Positions 34,953 to 42,924 are shown, counted from the first letter of the stretch. The stretch: 64,000 nucleotides of DNA from Erysipelotrichaceae bacterium (GCA_013334325.1 JAAXXT010000006.1:1-64000); one strand, 5' to 3'. Notes: generated from the letters alone by a model not told the origin. A program made the numbers and translations.

Positions 34953-35597
34953 GTGAAAAAATTTGCTGAACGACTTCAAGTAGCTCTCTCTATAAGAAAA
35001 ATAAAAGCTGCAGAGCTCGCAACTCGAACTGGATTAAGTCAATCATTGATTTCACAATACTTAAATGGGAAATTTGATGCTAAAAATGACAAAATCTGTG
35101 CCATTGCGAGCGCACTGAATGTTAGCGAATCTTGGTTAGCCGGGTTCACTAATGAACTTGATCCTTGGGAAGACGACAAAAGCATGGTTCCTTTAAAAGT
35201 GATGACCAATAAGATCACTGCGTATGGTCGGATCCCAGTCGGCATCCCCTTTGAAGCAATCCAGGATCTCTTGGAAGAAGTTGAGATACCAAGTTGGCTC
35301 GCAGAGAAAAAAGGCCTATTCGGCCTTAAGGTAGTTGGAGACAGTATGAACAAAGTTCTTCCTGACGGATCCATCGCGGTTCTTCAGAAGACAGATACCT
35401 TGAATAATGGGGAGATCGGTGCGATCCTGGTGAACGGGTTCGATGCCACACTGAAGAAGTTCTATCAGCTGACGGACAGCATCGTCTTAGAACCGCTGAG
35501 CTATAATCCAGATAATAAGACTCTGATCTATACTGACGAAACTGAGATCCGACCAATAGGTAAACTAGTTTGGTTCTGTGCAGCACAAGGGTGGTAA
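34953..35597 (+). CDS. phage CI/LexA-type repressor with S24 peptidase
   Basis: A 214-residue repressor starting at GTG with GAGGTAAC upstream. HTH_3 domain at residues 5-62 (AAELATRTGLSQSLISQYL). S24 domain with an AYGRIPVG linker where self-cleavage is expected, Ser131 in VVGDSM and Lys168. It would keep the prophage silent and be inactivated by RecA after DNA damage. The cleavage pair reads Ala-Tyr-Gly rather than Ala-Gly. Operators lie directly upstream. Confidence 0.9.
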   Translation: MKKFAERLQVALSIRKIKAAELATRTGLSQSLISQYLNGKFDAKNDKICAIASALNVSESWLAGFTNELDPWEDDKSMVPLKVMTNKITAYGRIPVGIPFEAIQDLLEEVEIPSWLAEKKGLFGLKVVGDSMNKVLPDGSIAVLQKTDTLNNGEIGAILVNGFDATLKKFYQLTDSIVLEPLSYNPDNKTLIYTDETEIRPIGKLVWFCAAQGW

Positions 35598-35616
35598 GAA
35601 AGAGGGGGATATTGGT

Positions 35617-36579
35617 ATGAAGAAATTCTTTAAATGGTATGACAGAAATTTTGGATGGTTATTTAACTGGTTCATCAAACATCCTGTAGTATTCATCTTT
35701 CTAGTGACTCTCGTTACAATTAATCTGATCACCAGGGGTGAATATGTTTGGAGCACGATCTACATTGTTATGTTGTTCTTTATTGTGTCGTTATTCATTT
35801 TTATGCAGATCGATGCGTTAAAGAAAAACCACTTACTGCGCAGAGTTGCGTTGTACTTGATGGTGTTCATTGGGACCAGTTATGGTCTCGTCAGGTTTCT
35901 CAAAATGATTCCAGAAGATTATCTAGTTGTTGGAGTTGATGATTGGCTCGGATTCGCCGGTGGCCTCTTCGGAGGATTCATAGCGATCTATGGTATTTGG
36001 ATCACTCTTGAAGAAACCAGGAAGCAGAATGCTGAGACATTAGCCTTACAATCCATTCCTCTTATTACAATCGATGTTCCGGAGTTTTTCTATGAAACAG
36101 ACGGGGTAGTATACACAACACTTGATGAAATCGATCCTTTTACTGAGAGCGGGTTTTTCCATGTGAGAGTTCCCTTCTCTCTGAATAATAAGTCAGCCCA
36201 TATTGCAAGAAACTTCAGATTCATAAAAGCTGAATTTGTATCCCGAAGTATTTTGAGTGGCATTGAAGATCTTGGCACTGGTAAAGAAGCCGCATTCAAG
36301 AATATCCTCAATGAGGTAAATGAGCAGCTTGAGAAGATTTCGGCTCTTCCTGGCGGATATAGCGACACGCTATTCATTAATGTGCAACTTGAGTTGCTAA
36401 AACATGATCGGATCACTTTCGAATTTATTCTCGAATATTCAGACTATTTAGGTAAACTCAGTCATCAAATTGAAAACAAAACAAATGTTGTAGTAACCAG
36501 AAAGAGAACCAAAGAGGAAGAACGTTGGAAAAACACCTTGAGCAATTCGGTAACTACAAAGAATAAGTTTTTAAAATAG
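35617..36579 (+). CDS. unknown membrane protein in prophage
   Basis: A 320-residue protein from ATG 35617 (GAGGGGG upstream; a start inside the repressor gene is unlikely). It has four N-terminal helices (about 12-32, 40-62, 72-90, 105-125) and a 190-residue cytoplasmic domain beginning EETRKQNAETLALQS. The layout of membrane anchor plus soluble domain suits superinfection exclusion or abortive-infection proteins, but no family is recognised. Confidence 0.6.
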   Translation: MKKFFKWYDRNFGWLFNWFIKHPVVFIFLVTLVTINLITRGEYVWSTIYIVMLFFIVSLFIFMQIDALKKNHLLRRVALYLMVFIGTSYGLVRFLKMIPEDYLVVGVDDWLGFAGGLFGGFIAIYGIWITLEETRKQNAETLALQSIPLITIDVPEFFYETDGVVYTTLDEIDPFTESGFFHVRVPFSLNNKSAHIARNFRFIKAEFVSRSILSGIEDLGTGKEAAFKNILNEVNEQLEKISALPGGYSDTLFINVQLELLKHDRITFEFILEYSDYLGKLSHQIENKTNVVVTRKRTKEEERWKNTLSNSVTTKNKFLK

Positions 36580-36640
36580 CGATTAGGATTTCCAAATCAA
36601 ACATAAATAATCCTATGCGATTATTGAAAGGGGCTAAATA

Positions 36641-37477
36641 ATGTTTTTCTTTGATTTTACAGATCGGGGTAGTGAATTTCCTTTGTTCGAAGATATTCGT
36701 AATGTAACAGAAGATGGTAAAGAATTTTGGTTTGCACGAGATTTGATGGGGGTGCTTGAATACTCGAAATGGGACAATTTTGTCAACGTTATCGAAAAGT
36801 CGAAAGAGGCTTGCGAGAACAGTGGTTTTGACTCAACTGATCATTTTGCCGACGTCAGCAAAACGATACAGATGCCCAAAGGAGCTGAGAAAGAAATCCC
36901 GGATATCATTCTAACTAGATATGCTTGCTATTTGATAGTTCAGAATGGAGACTCAAGAAAGAAAGTCATTGCTCTTGGACAGACTTACTTTGCTGTTCAA
37001 ACTCGGAAACAAGAGATTGAAGATATAAGTAAACTAAGTGAAGATCAGCGACGTCTGCAACTAAGAGTTAGCATCAAGGATTTCAATAAGAAACTATATA
37101 AAGCTGCTACTGACTCAGGCGTAGTTCACTATGGAAAGTTCACTAATTTTGGATACAAAGGGTTATACGGTGAGGAAACTGAAAAAGATATCCATCGAAG
37201 AAAAAATCTTAAAGAGAACGAAAAGATCCTTGATCACATGGGCGCTACTGAATTGGCTGCCAACTTCTTTAGGATAACTCAGACTGAAGAAAAGTTGAAG
37301 AATGACAACATCACATCAGAGGAAGAGGCAAATAAAACACATTACCGAATAGGTGTTAAGATCCGCAAAACGATGGTTGAAATTAGTGGAACACTTCCAG
37401 AAAATCTGCCAACTCCTGAGTCAAGTATAAAAGAGATTGAAAAGAAGAGTAAATCAGATACGAAACATTTAAAGTGA
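36641..37477 (+). CDS. dinD: DinD-like DNA-damage-inducible protein (BRO-N type)
   Basis: A 278-residue protein matching the pattern of DinD. The N-terminal BRO-like domain includes WFARDLMGVLEYSKWDNF (about 29-46) and ILTRYACYLIVQNGD. The ending is NKTHYRIGVKIRKTMVEI with a lysine-rich tail. DinD proteins are SOS-induced and modulate RecA filaments. An AAGGGG site precedes the ATG. In a prophage controlled by a LexA-like repressor this fits SOS-linked regulation. Confidence 0.8.
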   Translation: MFFFDFTDRGSEFPLFEDIRNVTEDGKEFWFARDLMGVLEYSKWDNFVNVIEKSKEACENSGFDSTDHFADVSKTIQMPKGAEKEIPDIILTRYACYLIVQNGDSRKKVIALGQTYFAVQTRKQEIEDISKLSEDQRRLQLRVSIKDFNKKLYKAATDSGVVHYGKFTNFGYKGLYGEETEKDIHRRKNLKENEKILDHMGATELAANFFRITQTEEKLKNDNITSEEEANKTHYRIGVKIRKTMVEISGTLPENLPTPESSIKEIEKKSKSDTKHLK

Positions 37478-37511
37478 TCAAAATACTGATTAATATGTGT
37501 CGGAGGAACTA

Positions 37512-38003
37512 ATGGACATGTCTAAAACACAAAAAAATAATGAAGTGAAATTCATTGAAAGATATTCTCCTGAAGACTATATGAATGCACGGCTTGACCA
37601 GCAAATTAAATGGTATGACCAAAAATCAATTGGATTTAAGAACTTACATTTCTGGTTAGTTTTTGGTTCTATCATTTTATCGTCCCTAGGTTCGTTCATC
37701 GCGATCTTGGGTTTCTTGCTTCTCGAATTCACTCTTCTTATTCAGATTGTTTCATCTGTTCTAGGTATCATCGTAGCTCTCTGTCTTGCTCTGGATAAAT
37801 TTAATACCTATCAAGAATTACATTTACAATATCGCTCAACATGTGAGAAATTGAACCAGGAAAAACTCCTTTATCTGACGAGGGCAGGCGATTATACATC
37901 TAGTGATGATAACTCGAATTTCAGACTTCTTGTTCAGCGATGTGAAAGTGTTATGGCTACTGAAACAGGAAACTGGGCTCAACTAAAAGAAAAGAAGACT
38001 TAA
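37512..38003 (+). CDS. SLATT/DUF4231 two-helix membrane protein
   Basis: A 163-residue protein from ATG 37512 (GGAGG five bases upstream). Residues 27-40 (ARLDQQIKWYDQKS), two helices (about 47-70 and 75-96) and the C-terminal YRSTCEKLNQEKLLYL with a final NWAQ follow the DUF4231 family. SLATT-type 2-TM proteins are predicted pore-forming effectors of nucleotide-signal immune systems. It sits two genes before a ThsB-like TIR protein. An effector role in membrane disruption is inferred from the family. Confidence 0.8.
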   Translation: MDMSKTQKNNEVKFIERYSPEDYMNARLDQQIKWYDQKSIGFKNLHFWLVFGSIILSSLGSFIAILGFLLLEFTLLIQIVSSVLGIIVALCLALDKFNTYQELHLQYRSTCEKLNQEKLLYLTRAGDYTSSDDNSNFRLLVQRCESVMATETGNWAQLKEKKT

Positions 38004-38197
38004 TCCTTCTTCCCTAATACTACATAAGTTTTGTCGAATATATCTGGTTTACACGGATACTTCTCACCAGCCACACCAGTAATGATCCAATCGCCCTTAT
38101 GAGCAATCATATCCCCTTCAAGGGTATGAATGATCTGATCGCGATCAGATATCTCTGCATCTACGATTATTGCCTTCTTTTGGACTCTATATTTCAT
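38000..38197 (-). CDS. small phage protein of unknown function
   Basis: A 65-residue protein with the sequence pattern of a common small phage protein: an MKYR start, HTLEGDMIAHKGDWIITG, then KYPCKPDIFDKTY. It is shorter than usual, lacking the middle part. It is antisense to the rest of the right arm and overlaps the SLATT gene end by four bases, so it probably marks an insertion or rearrangement between the SLATT and TIR genes. Confidence 0.65.
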   Translation of the reverse strand: MKYRVQKKAIIVDAEISDRDQIIHTLEGDMIAHKGDWIITGVAGEKYPCKPDIFDKTYVVLGKKD

Positions 38198-38241
38198 TGC
38201 TCACCATCAAACGAATTATATCAAAGAAAGGGGGTAAAAGC

Positions 38242-38634
38242 ATGATTACAGTTCGATTGTTCATCAGTCATTCATGGTCATATAAAGAAGATTACGAAAA
38301 GATTATTAAGAATTTAAGCGACTACATTAACATCATTGACTATTCGATCTCTTCAGACGAACCAAAGGATGCTGATTCGGTTAGAGAGCTTAAGAGAATG
38401 ATTACAAATAATCTTAATCAATGCCAATGTTTTGTCGTTTTGGCAGCAATGTATGCATATCATAGCAAATGGATTGAATATGAAGTTAATGAAGCCATAA
38501 GACTTGGAAAACCGATAGTAGCTGTTAAACCATGGGGCCAAGAACGAGTCCCACAGTTTATTCAGGATAACGCTGACAAGATTGTTGGTTGGAATTACGA
38601 AACAATGGCTAACGCCATAAAAGATTTGATTTAA
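38242..38634 (+). CDS. ThsB-like TIR-domain protein (DUF1863)
   Basis: A 130-residue single-domain protein from ATG 38242 (GGGGG upstream). It starts with FISHSWSYKEDY (7-18) and has VVLAAMYAYHSKWIEYEVNEA (65-85). The highly typical VKPWGQERVPQ (95-105) and IVGWN follow. This is the MTH538 TIR-like family of Thoeris ThsB. ThsB proteins detect phage and make a cyclic ADP-ribose-type signal from NAD. No ThsA gene is nearby; the only candidate effector is the SLATT protein. Confidence 0.85.
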   Translation: MITVRLFISHSWSYKEDYEKIIKNLSDYINIIDYSISSDEPKDADSVRELKRMITNNLNQCQCFVVLAAMYAYHSKWIEYEVNEAIRLGKPIVAVKPWGQERVPQFIQDNADKIVGWNYETMANAIKDLI

Positions 38635-38652
38635 ATTATCAACAATGGTGAG

Positions 38653-38714
38653 AAAAACGTCCTGGCTGGCACCAGGACGCAAGTACAACTTATCCTATCA
38701 CGGGTTTTGTTGTA
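38653..38714 (-). ncRNA. candidate small RNA beside the integrase gene
   Basis: On the minus strand an extended -10 TGGTATAAT (TATAAT at 38720-38725) is followed by hairpin GTACAAC / GTTGTAC (38709-38715 with 38683-38689) and a strong terminator, CGTCCTGG and CCAGGACG with TTTTT (38653-38679). The predicted RNA is about 60 nt with two stems and no reading frame. No other minus-strand gene needs this terminator. Its promoter overlaps the region in front of the integrase ribosome site. Confidence 0.5.
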
Positions 38715-38748
38715 CCTCCATTATACCAAAACAAAGGAGGTTGTGTTT

Positions 38749-39840
38749 ATGATCGGAAGACGGAATGGCGTTTTATTTTTCTCAGTCCGATACAAGGACT
38801 CGCTGGGAAACACTAAAGCCAAGTTCATGCAGAATAAGGAATGGAAGACCAAGCGCGAAGCTAAAGAAGCGATGAATCTGTTCTTGCTCTCAGTCAAAAC
38901 GAATTACGACAAGATCACTGTTGATCAGCTCTTTATGCTATATCGCGAACATACCAAAGAGAAGATCAAGCAACACAGCATCGATACCCAGGACAACTAT
39001 TACTTCAATCACATCAAACCGTACCTGGGTGATCTGATCATACGCAACATCAGCCCCAGAGATATTCTCAAGTGGCAGAATTACCTTGTGGGCAAGAAGT
39101 TCAGCAATCGATACTCCTCATCGATCCAGCACTTCTTCAGAACGCTGATCAACTTCGGTTTGAAGTACGAGTACATCAATCGTAATCCGTTCAGGGGTGA
39201 CTTCATAGTCAACCACGAAGAGAAGAAGGAAGAGATGGAGATCTGGACGATCGATGATTTCAATCGGTTCATCCCCTACGCTCCTACCTTGACATATGAA
39301 TCATTCTTCACTGTGCTTTATTGGTCTGGTCTGCGCAAAGGCGAAGCTGCGGCTCTTCGTGTAGAAGACATCGATCTCAGGAATTCGCAGATCAACGTCT
39401 CGAAGACCTACGACTTCACGAACAAGTTTTCTACACTGCATAAGACCAGAAACTCGATCCGGACTGTTGCCATTACCGACAATGTTAAAAGCCTCCTGGA
39501 AGAGCTCTGCAAGGCGCACAAAGCATCTTATGAGTACTCAGATGATCGTTATGTCTTCGGATATGACGCGCCTCTTGCGGCAACCACGATCGAACGAGTC
39601 AAACACATAATGTGCCTGGTATCCGGAGTAAAAGAGATCCGGGTCCACGATCTTCGGCACTCTCATGTTTCGCTCTTGGTCTCACTCGGTTTCAGCCCTA
39701 TCGAAATCGCTAAGCGATTGGGTCATACTGTCGACATGGTAAACAATGTTTGCTCTCATTTATTCAAAGATTCCCAGCAAAGAATGGTCGATCGTGTGAA
39801 CGACAAAGCGAACAGTTCAGCCCCGATTATCAAGGCATAA
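38749..39840 (+). CDS. int: tyrosine recombinase integrase, nucleophile replaced
   Basis: A 363-residue phage integrase from ATG 38749 (AAGGAGG). It has an N-terminal AP2-like arm-binding domain (1-50), a core-binding domain (53-155) and a catalytic domain. Catalytic residues visible are R196 (SGLRKGEA), K232, H300-x-x-R303 and H326 in RLGH. The nucleophile position in the VYSHLF motif reads VCSHLF: Cys335, codon TGC 39751-39753, one base from TAC. The gene is GC-richer than its host surroundings. It lies 90 bases from the tRNA attachment site. As written, it should not catalyse strand exchange. Confidence 0.85.
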   Translation: MIGRRNGVLFFSVRYKDSLGNTKAKFMQNKEWKTKREAKEAMNLFLLSVKTNYDKITVDQLFMLYREHTKEKIKQHSIDTQDNYYFNHIKPYLGDLIIRNISPRDILKWQNYLVGKKFSNRYSSSIQHFFRTLINFGLKYEYINRNPFRGDFIVNHEEKKEEMEIWTIDDFNRFIPYAPTLTYESFFTVLYWSGLRKGEAAALRVEDIDLRNSQINVSKTYDFTNKFSTLHKTRNSIRTVAITDNVKSLLEELCKAHKASYEYSDDRYVFGYDAPLAATTIERVKHIMCLVSGVKEIRVHDLRHSHVSLLVSLGFSPIEIAKRLGHTVDMVNNVCSHLFKDSQQRMVDRVNDKANSSAPIIKA

Positions 39841-39861
39841 AAATACATAATTCGAAAAAAC

Positions 39862-39879
39862 GTTAGCAATTTGTTAGCA
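39862..39879. repeat. integrase arm-type repeats, right
   Basis: GTTAGCA at 39862-39868 and 39873-39879, 11-base period, about 55 bases inside the right end. They match the pair at 30402-30421. Confidence 0.7.
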
Positions 39880-39898
39880 TTTCAAAATCGACATACAA

Positions 39899-39926
39899 AA
39901 ACCCCTTATTCTATAAGGGGTTTATC
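39899..39926 (-). terminator. element-borne terminator for tRNA-Thr
   Basis: Stem ACCCCTTAT and ATAAGGGGT with flanking A and T runs, directly after the tRNA 3' end. It replaces the original terminator that now lies at 30233-30257. Confidence 0.85.
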
Positions 39927-39931
39927 TTTAC

Positions 39932-39948
39932 TGGTGCCGACAACAGGA
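39932..39948. other. attR: right attachment site inside tRNA-Thr
   Basis: TGGTGCCGACAACAGGA, the 3' end of the tRNA gene including CCA, repeated at 30269-30285. The insertion keeps the tRNA intact. Confidence 0.85.
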
Positions 39949-40008
39949 CTTGAACCCGCAACCTACTGATTACGATTCAGTTGCTCTACCAGTTGAGCTA
40001 TGTCGGCA
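39932..40008 (-). tRNA. tRNA-Thr (CGT)
   Basis: A 77-nt cloverleaf with encoded CCA. Acceptor TGCCGAC/GTCGGCA, anticodon stem ACTGA/TCAGT, loop ATCGTAA with anticodon CGT. It is the integration target of the element. A hairpin TACGGAG/CTCCGTA lies just upstream at 40012-40031. Confidence 0.95.
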
Positions 40009-40056
40009 GAATACGGAGAATTAACTCCGTAGCGATATCTATTATATCAAAGTTTA

Positions 40057-40956
40057 TTAAGGTGTGGTATCCACAATTACGTTTGCGCCACTGACTTCTA
40101 TCCAGCCCCATTTGATTCGAGCTTCCATTTCCATCTTCTTTAAGATCTCTGGCGTAATCGATTTAGAAAGCAACAGATTCGCATCTGCAGCTGCTTGAGC
40201 TTCTATCAATTTGATACGGGCATCGCTTTCTGCCTCGATGACTTTTGTCTCTGCTTCGATACGTGCTTTCTCTTGAGCTTGGATGGCCGTCTCGACTTCT
40301 TTTTTAGCGACAGCTTCTCGTTCAATGGCACTTTCTATGGCTTCTCCAGCATCCGTATCCATAAGCACCAAACTAAAGAATTCGATCCCACTTTCTGCAA
40401 GTTTGGATTCTACCGCATTTTCGATTTCTATGTAGACCTCATTGCGTTTTTCACCCAAGATATCAATGACATTGAATTTGGTGGTAACACTTTCTATGGC
40501 TCTTTGGACTAAGGGAGACAATAGATTCGTATCTACATTGGATAAGGTCTTAAAACGTTTAAAGACCTCAAAGGCATTGGTTTCTGAGACACGATACTTG
40601 ATGTCTAAGGTAATGTTGATCCATTGGGCATCTTTGGTTTGTCCTGCCACATTGGCTACTGTCTTGGTTTGAACTTCCGTTGAGATGATATATACTTCAT
40701 CGAATGGAGATTTAGCGTGTAGTCCTTCTTGAAGGACTGCATCGCTTACCCCTGTGAACGGATTGAAAACGATCCCTACTGAGTTGACAGGGATGGTCGT
40801 CACCATGGTAAAGGGCAAAATCAACAACGCAACAAAAGCCCAGCTTTGACGTCGATTGATCTTGAATTTAACACTACGTGACTTAGGGTCAAAAACAAAA
40901 CCTAAGACAAAAAACAAAACAACGAAAATAAAAAATGCGGCACTAAGTAAAAACAT
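40057..40956 (-). CDS. SPFH/Band 7 (prohibitin-like) membrane protein
   Basis: A 299-residue protein with two N-terminal helices (about 2-22 and 38-57). An SPFH domain follows (about 55-210; GIVFNPFTG, EGLHAKSPF, ISTEVQTKTV). The rest is an alanine- and glutamate-rich coiled coil (EAVAKKEVETAIQAQEKA). Family members assemble into membrane scaffolds. AAAGGAGG lies before the ATG. The next genes on the strand are a PPC-domain protein and a GH16-fold protein. Confidence 0.85.
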   Translation of the reverse strand: MFLLSAAFFIFVVLFFVLGFVFDPKSRSVKFKINRRQSWAFVALLILPFTMVTTIPVNSVGIVFNPFTGVSDAVLQEGLHAKSPFDEVYIISTEVQTKTVANVAGQTKDAQWINITLDIKYRVSETNAFEVFKRFKTLSNVDTNLLSPLVQRAIESVTTKFNVIDILGEKRNEVYIEIENAVESKLAESGIEFFSLVLMDTDAGEAIESAIEREAVAKKEVETAIQAQEKARIEAETKVIEAESDARIKLIEAQAAADANLLLSKSITPEILKKMEMEARIKWGWIEVSGANVIVDTTP

Positions 40957-41000
40957 GTGTTTCCTCCTTTAGGATGTGATCTAGGCAATAGATCCAATAG

Positions 41001-41399
41001 TTATTTTGGATGAACTAAGAGTTCATCATAGCCTGTATTGGGGTCAAAGAGACGTTCAGTGGTGACTTCCTCATCGAGTCCTAAGATGGTGATCTCCATC
41101 GTCGTATGAACGATACAGCCTTCCATCACATGTCCTCCGATCGAAATCATATTTCGATCGTATAGACTACAGTGAAGATGGGTTTGCCCATGAGATATGG
41201 TTCCTGAAAGCGAGGTCAATTCAAAAGGACCTATCTTCGCAAATAAGGTCTTCCCATCGGCTGTTCGTAAGACACTTTCGGTTAAGCTTCCTACCGCACT
41301 GATGACGACAGCCGTTTCTAGGTGCTCATAGACACAAAGATCTAGGATCCCCTTCTTAAGGTCTGTCCCTGGTAATAAACGCGTTAAAACAGGTCTCAT
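41001..41399 (-). CDS. PPC-domain (DUF296) protein
   Basis: A 132-residue single PPC/DUF296 domain: LPGTDLKKGI near the start, the LSGTISHGQTHLHCSLYD core with metal-binding-type histidines, then GGHVMEGCIVHTTMEI. In plants the domain accompanies AT-hooks; stand-alone bacterial versions have unknown function. Its start overlaps the stop of the GH16-fold gene (four bases), so they are co-translated. Confidence 0.8.
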   Translation of the reverse strand: MRPVLTRLLPGTDLKKGILDLCVYEHLETAVVISAVGSLTESVLRTADGKTLFAKIGPFELTSLSGTISHGQTHLHCSLYDRNMISIGGHVMEGCIVHTTMEITILGLDEEVTTERLFDPNTGYDELLVHPK

Positions 41400-42175
41400 G
41401 GGTTAATGGAGTAGATCCTAACAGAAACTATGATCAAGGTTTGATCGATGGTGGTATTGTCTTTCTCACTGATCATAGGGAAATCAAAACCTAAGGTGAG
41501 ATATAAGGCTTCCGTCGATGTCTTTGTTTTGGATGTTTCCCATAACTTAGATCCATCGACGTAGAAGGTATAGCTTGTTTCTGTCCATAATAAACCATAT
41601 CGATGAGGTTCATTATAGAGAAAGCTTAAGACGAAGGCATTTTGGGTCTCTGTGGCTTCTCCTAGATTATCATAATAGACGCCTGTCGCTAATAACGGAT
41701 AAGGTTGATTATTGGAAGATCCAAATACGATCTTGGCCCCTAAGGCAGGATCCGTATTCTCTAAAGCACTGTCATTGGTCAAGGATAAGATCGCATTGAA
41801 TTCATTGATCTTAGGTAAGATCGCTGTGACTTCAAAGTAACCTGATGTAAAGGTCGCTTTCGTACGAACGACGGAGCTATAGATTTGATTGCCTTTATCT
41901 CCCCCTAAACGACTGAGCTTTATATTTAATTGGCCATCTGCGACTTTGATTTGATCGTTGGAGTAAAACCCAGTGTATCTAAAAGCCCCATCATACATCG
42001 GGACCCAATCTTCGTTTAAGCTAGTCCCATCGAATTTTTCTTCTGAAACCAAGGTCAAGGTCTTCATATCCAGCTTTTGACTTTGTGTATAGGCGAAAAA
42101 CCCTACGATCAAAACAAGGAATAAAGCCAAGATGATCTTTGTACTATGCTTAATGAGCTGTTGAATTATTTTCAT
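41396..42175 (-). CDS. membrane-anchored GH16-fold protein without catalytic acids
   Basis: A 259-residue protein from ATG 42175; an ATG two codons upstream overlaps the AGGAG site. One N-terminal helix (about 13-33) and a concanavalin-like jelly roll similar to GH16: VSEEKFDGTSLNEDW, then KATFTSGYFEVTAILPK, later HRYGLLWTETSYTFYVDG. Where GH16 enzymes carry the E-x-D-x-x-E strand this protein reads ALGAKIVFGSSNN, so the nucleophile and acid are missing. It is probably a glycan-binding or structural protein. Compare the intact GH16 at 61409. Confidence 0.7.
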   Translation of the reverse strand: MKIIQQLIKHSTKIILALFLVLIVGFFAYTQSQKLDMKTLTLVSEEKFDGTSLNEDWVPMYDGAFRYTGFYSNDQIKVADGQLNIKLSRLGGDKGNQIYSSVVRTKATFTSGYFEVTAILPKINEFNAILSLTNDSALENTDPALGAKIVFGSSNNQPYPLLATGVYYDNLGEATETQNAFVLSFLYNEPHRYGLLWTETSYTFYVDGSKLWETSKTKTSTEALYLTLGFDFPMISEKDNTTIDQTLIIVSVRIYSINP

Positions 42176-42218
42176 AACCATCTCCTTCAGTTAAAAAAAT
42201 TATATCACTAAAGATAAA

Positions 42219-42248
42219 ACCGCACCTGACTAAGTGCGGTTTTATTTA
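42219..42248. terminator. bidirectional terminator
   Basis: AAAACCGCAC and GTGCGGTTTT around a six-base loop. Confidence 0.8.
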
Positions 42249-42354
42249 ACAAGCTCATTTTAGGGGGAACTAATGAATGTATTGCTTTCTTGTTACCCCT
42301 GTATTATAAATGTAAACTTTCAGAAAGTAAAGTGTAAATTTTGTGAAAATTCTT

Positions 42355-42870
42355 TCATTTAAGATCTAAAGGAATTCTATAGTCCAAGACGATGGAACCA
42401 TCGCCTTTGTTCATGGCTTTCATAAAGCGTTCATTGGTGTACACTTCCATCGACCAGAAGTCTTCTGCGATACGATACTTGGTCCCATCGATGCTTTTAA
42501 TCGTAAGGTCATGGGCTTGAGGATAGACCTCGCCTTTTCCTTCGATGATGGCGTTGATGAAGGTCCCTTCCTTTAAGAAAAAGTTCGTCACTTCTTTTTG
42601 ATCAGGAGTTTGTGGATCCATGATCATCCCTATCATATAAGACATGCTTTCTTCTAGTGGATCATAGCCATACATAAGACCTACATAATCAACTGGCTCA
42701 TCGATGGGATATTTCTTTCTTAAGTTTTCTATAGTTAGTGGATACTCACTCTTAAAAAACAAGTCCCATTGTTTTACGATCTCAGGATCCATCATCTTCA
42801 CTCTAAATGAGATTCCCATTACTTTTAATAGACCATTCTTCTTTACTTCAAACGATTGTACTTTAGCCAT
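42355..42870 (-). CDS. GyrI-like effector-binding protein (putative)
   Basis: A 171-residue soluble protein with a two-fold beta-alpha-beta layout and a DxPVDYVGLMYGYDP stretch, reminiscent of GyrI-like/AraC effector-binding domains. No DNA-binding part. AAGGAG lies before the ATG, and a promoter GATATAAT is near 42900. Monocistronic. The family call is tentative. Confidence 0.5.
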   Translation of the reverse strand: MAKVQSFEVKKNGLLKVMGISFRVKMMDPEIVKQWDLFFKSEYPLTIENLRKKYPIDEPVDYVGLMYGYDPLEESMSYMIGMIMDPQTPDQKEVTNFFLKEGTFINAIIEGKGEVYPQAHDLTIKSIDGTKYRIAEDFWSMEVYTNERFMKAMNKGDGSIVLDYRIPLDLK

Positions 42871-42924
42871 AGGTGCTCCTTATTAAGATACTTCTATTAT
42901 ATCGTTTTCTTGATTTAGGATAAA

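Noticed and set aside
35039-35586. Minus-strand frames opposite the repressor
   Set aside because: Antisense shadows of a clearly coding gene, without ribosome sites.
40012-40031. Hairpin TACGGAG/CTCCGTA upstream of tRNA-Thr as terminator
   Set aside because: No T run on either strand next to it. It may be a processing element, but nothing supports a specific role.
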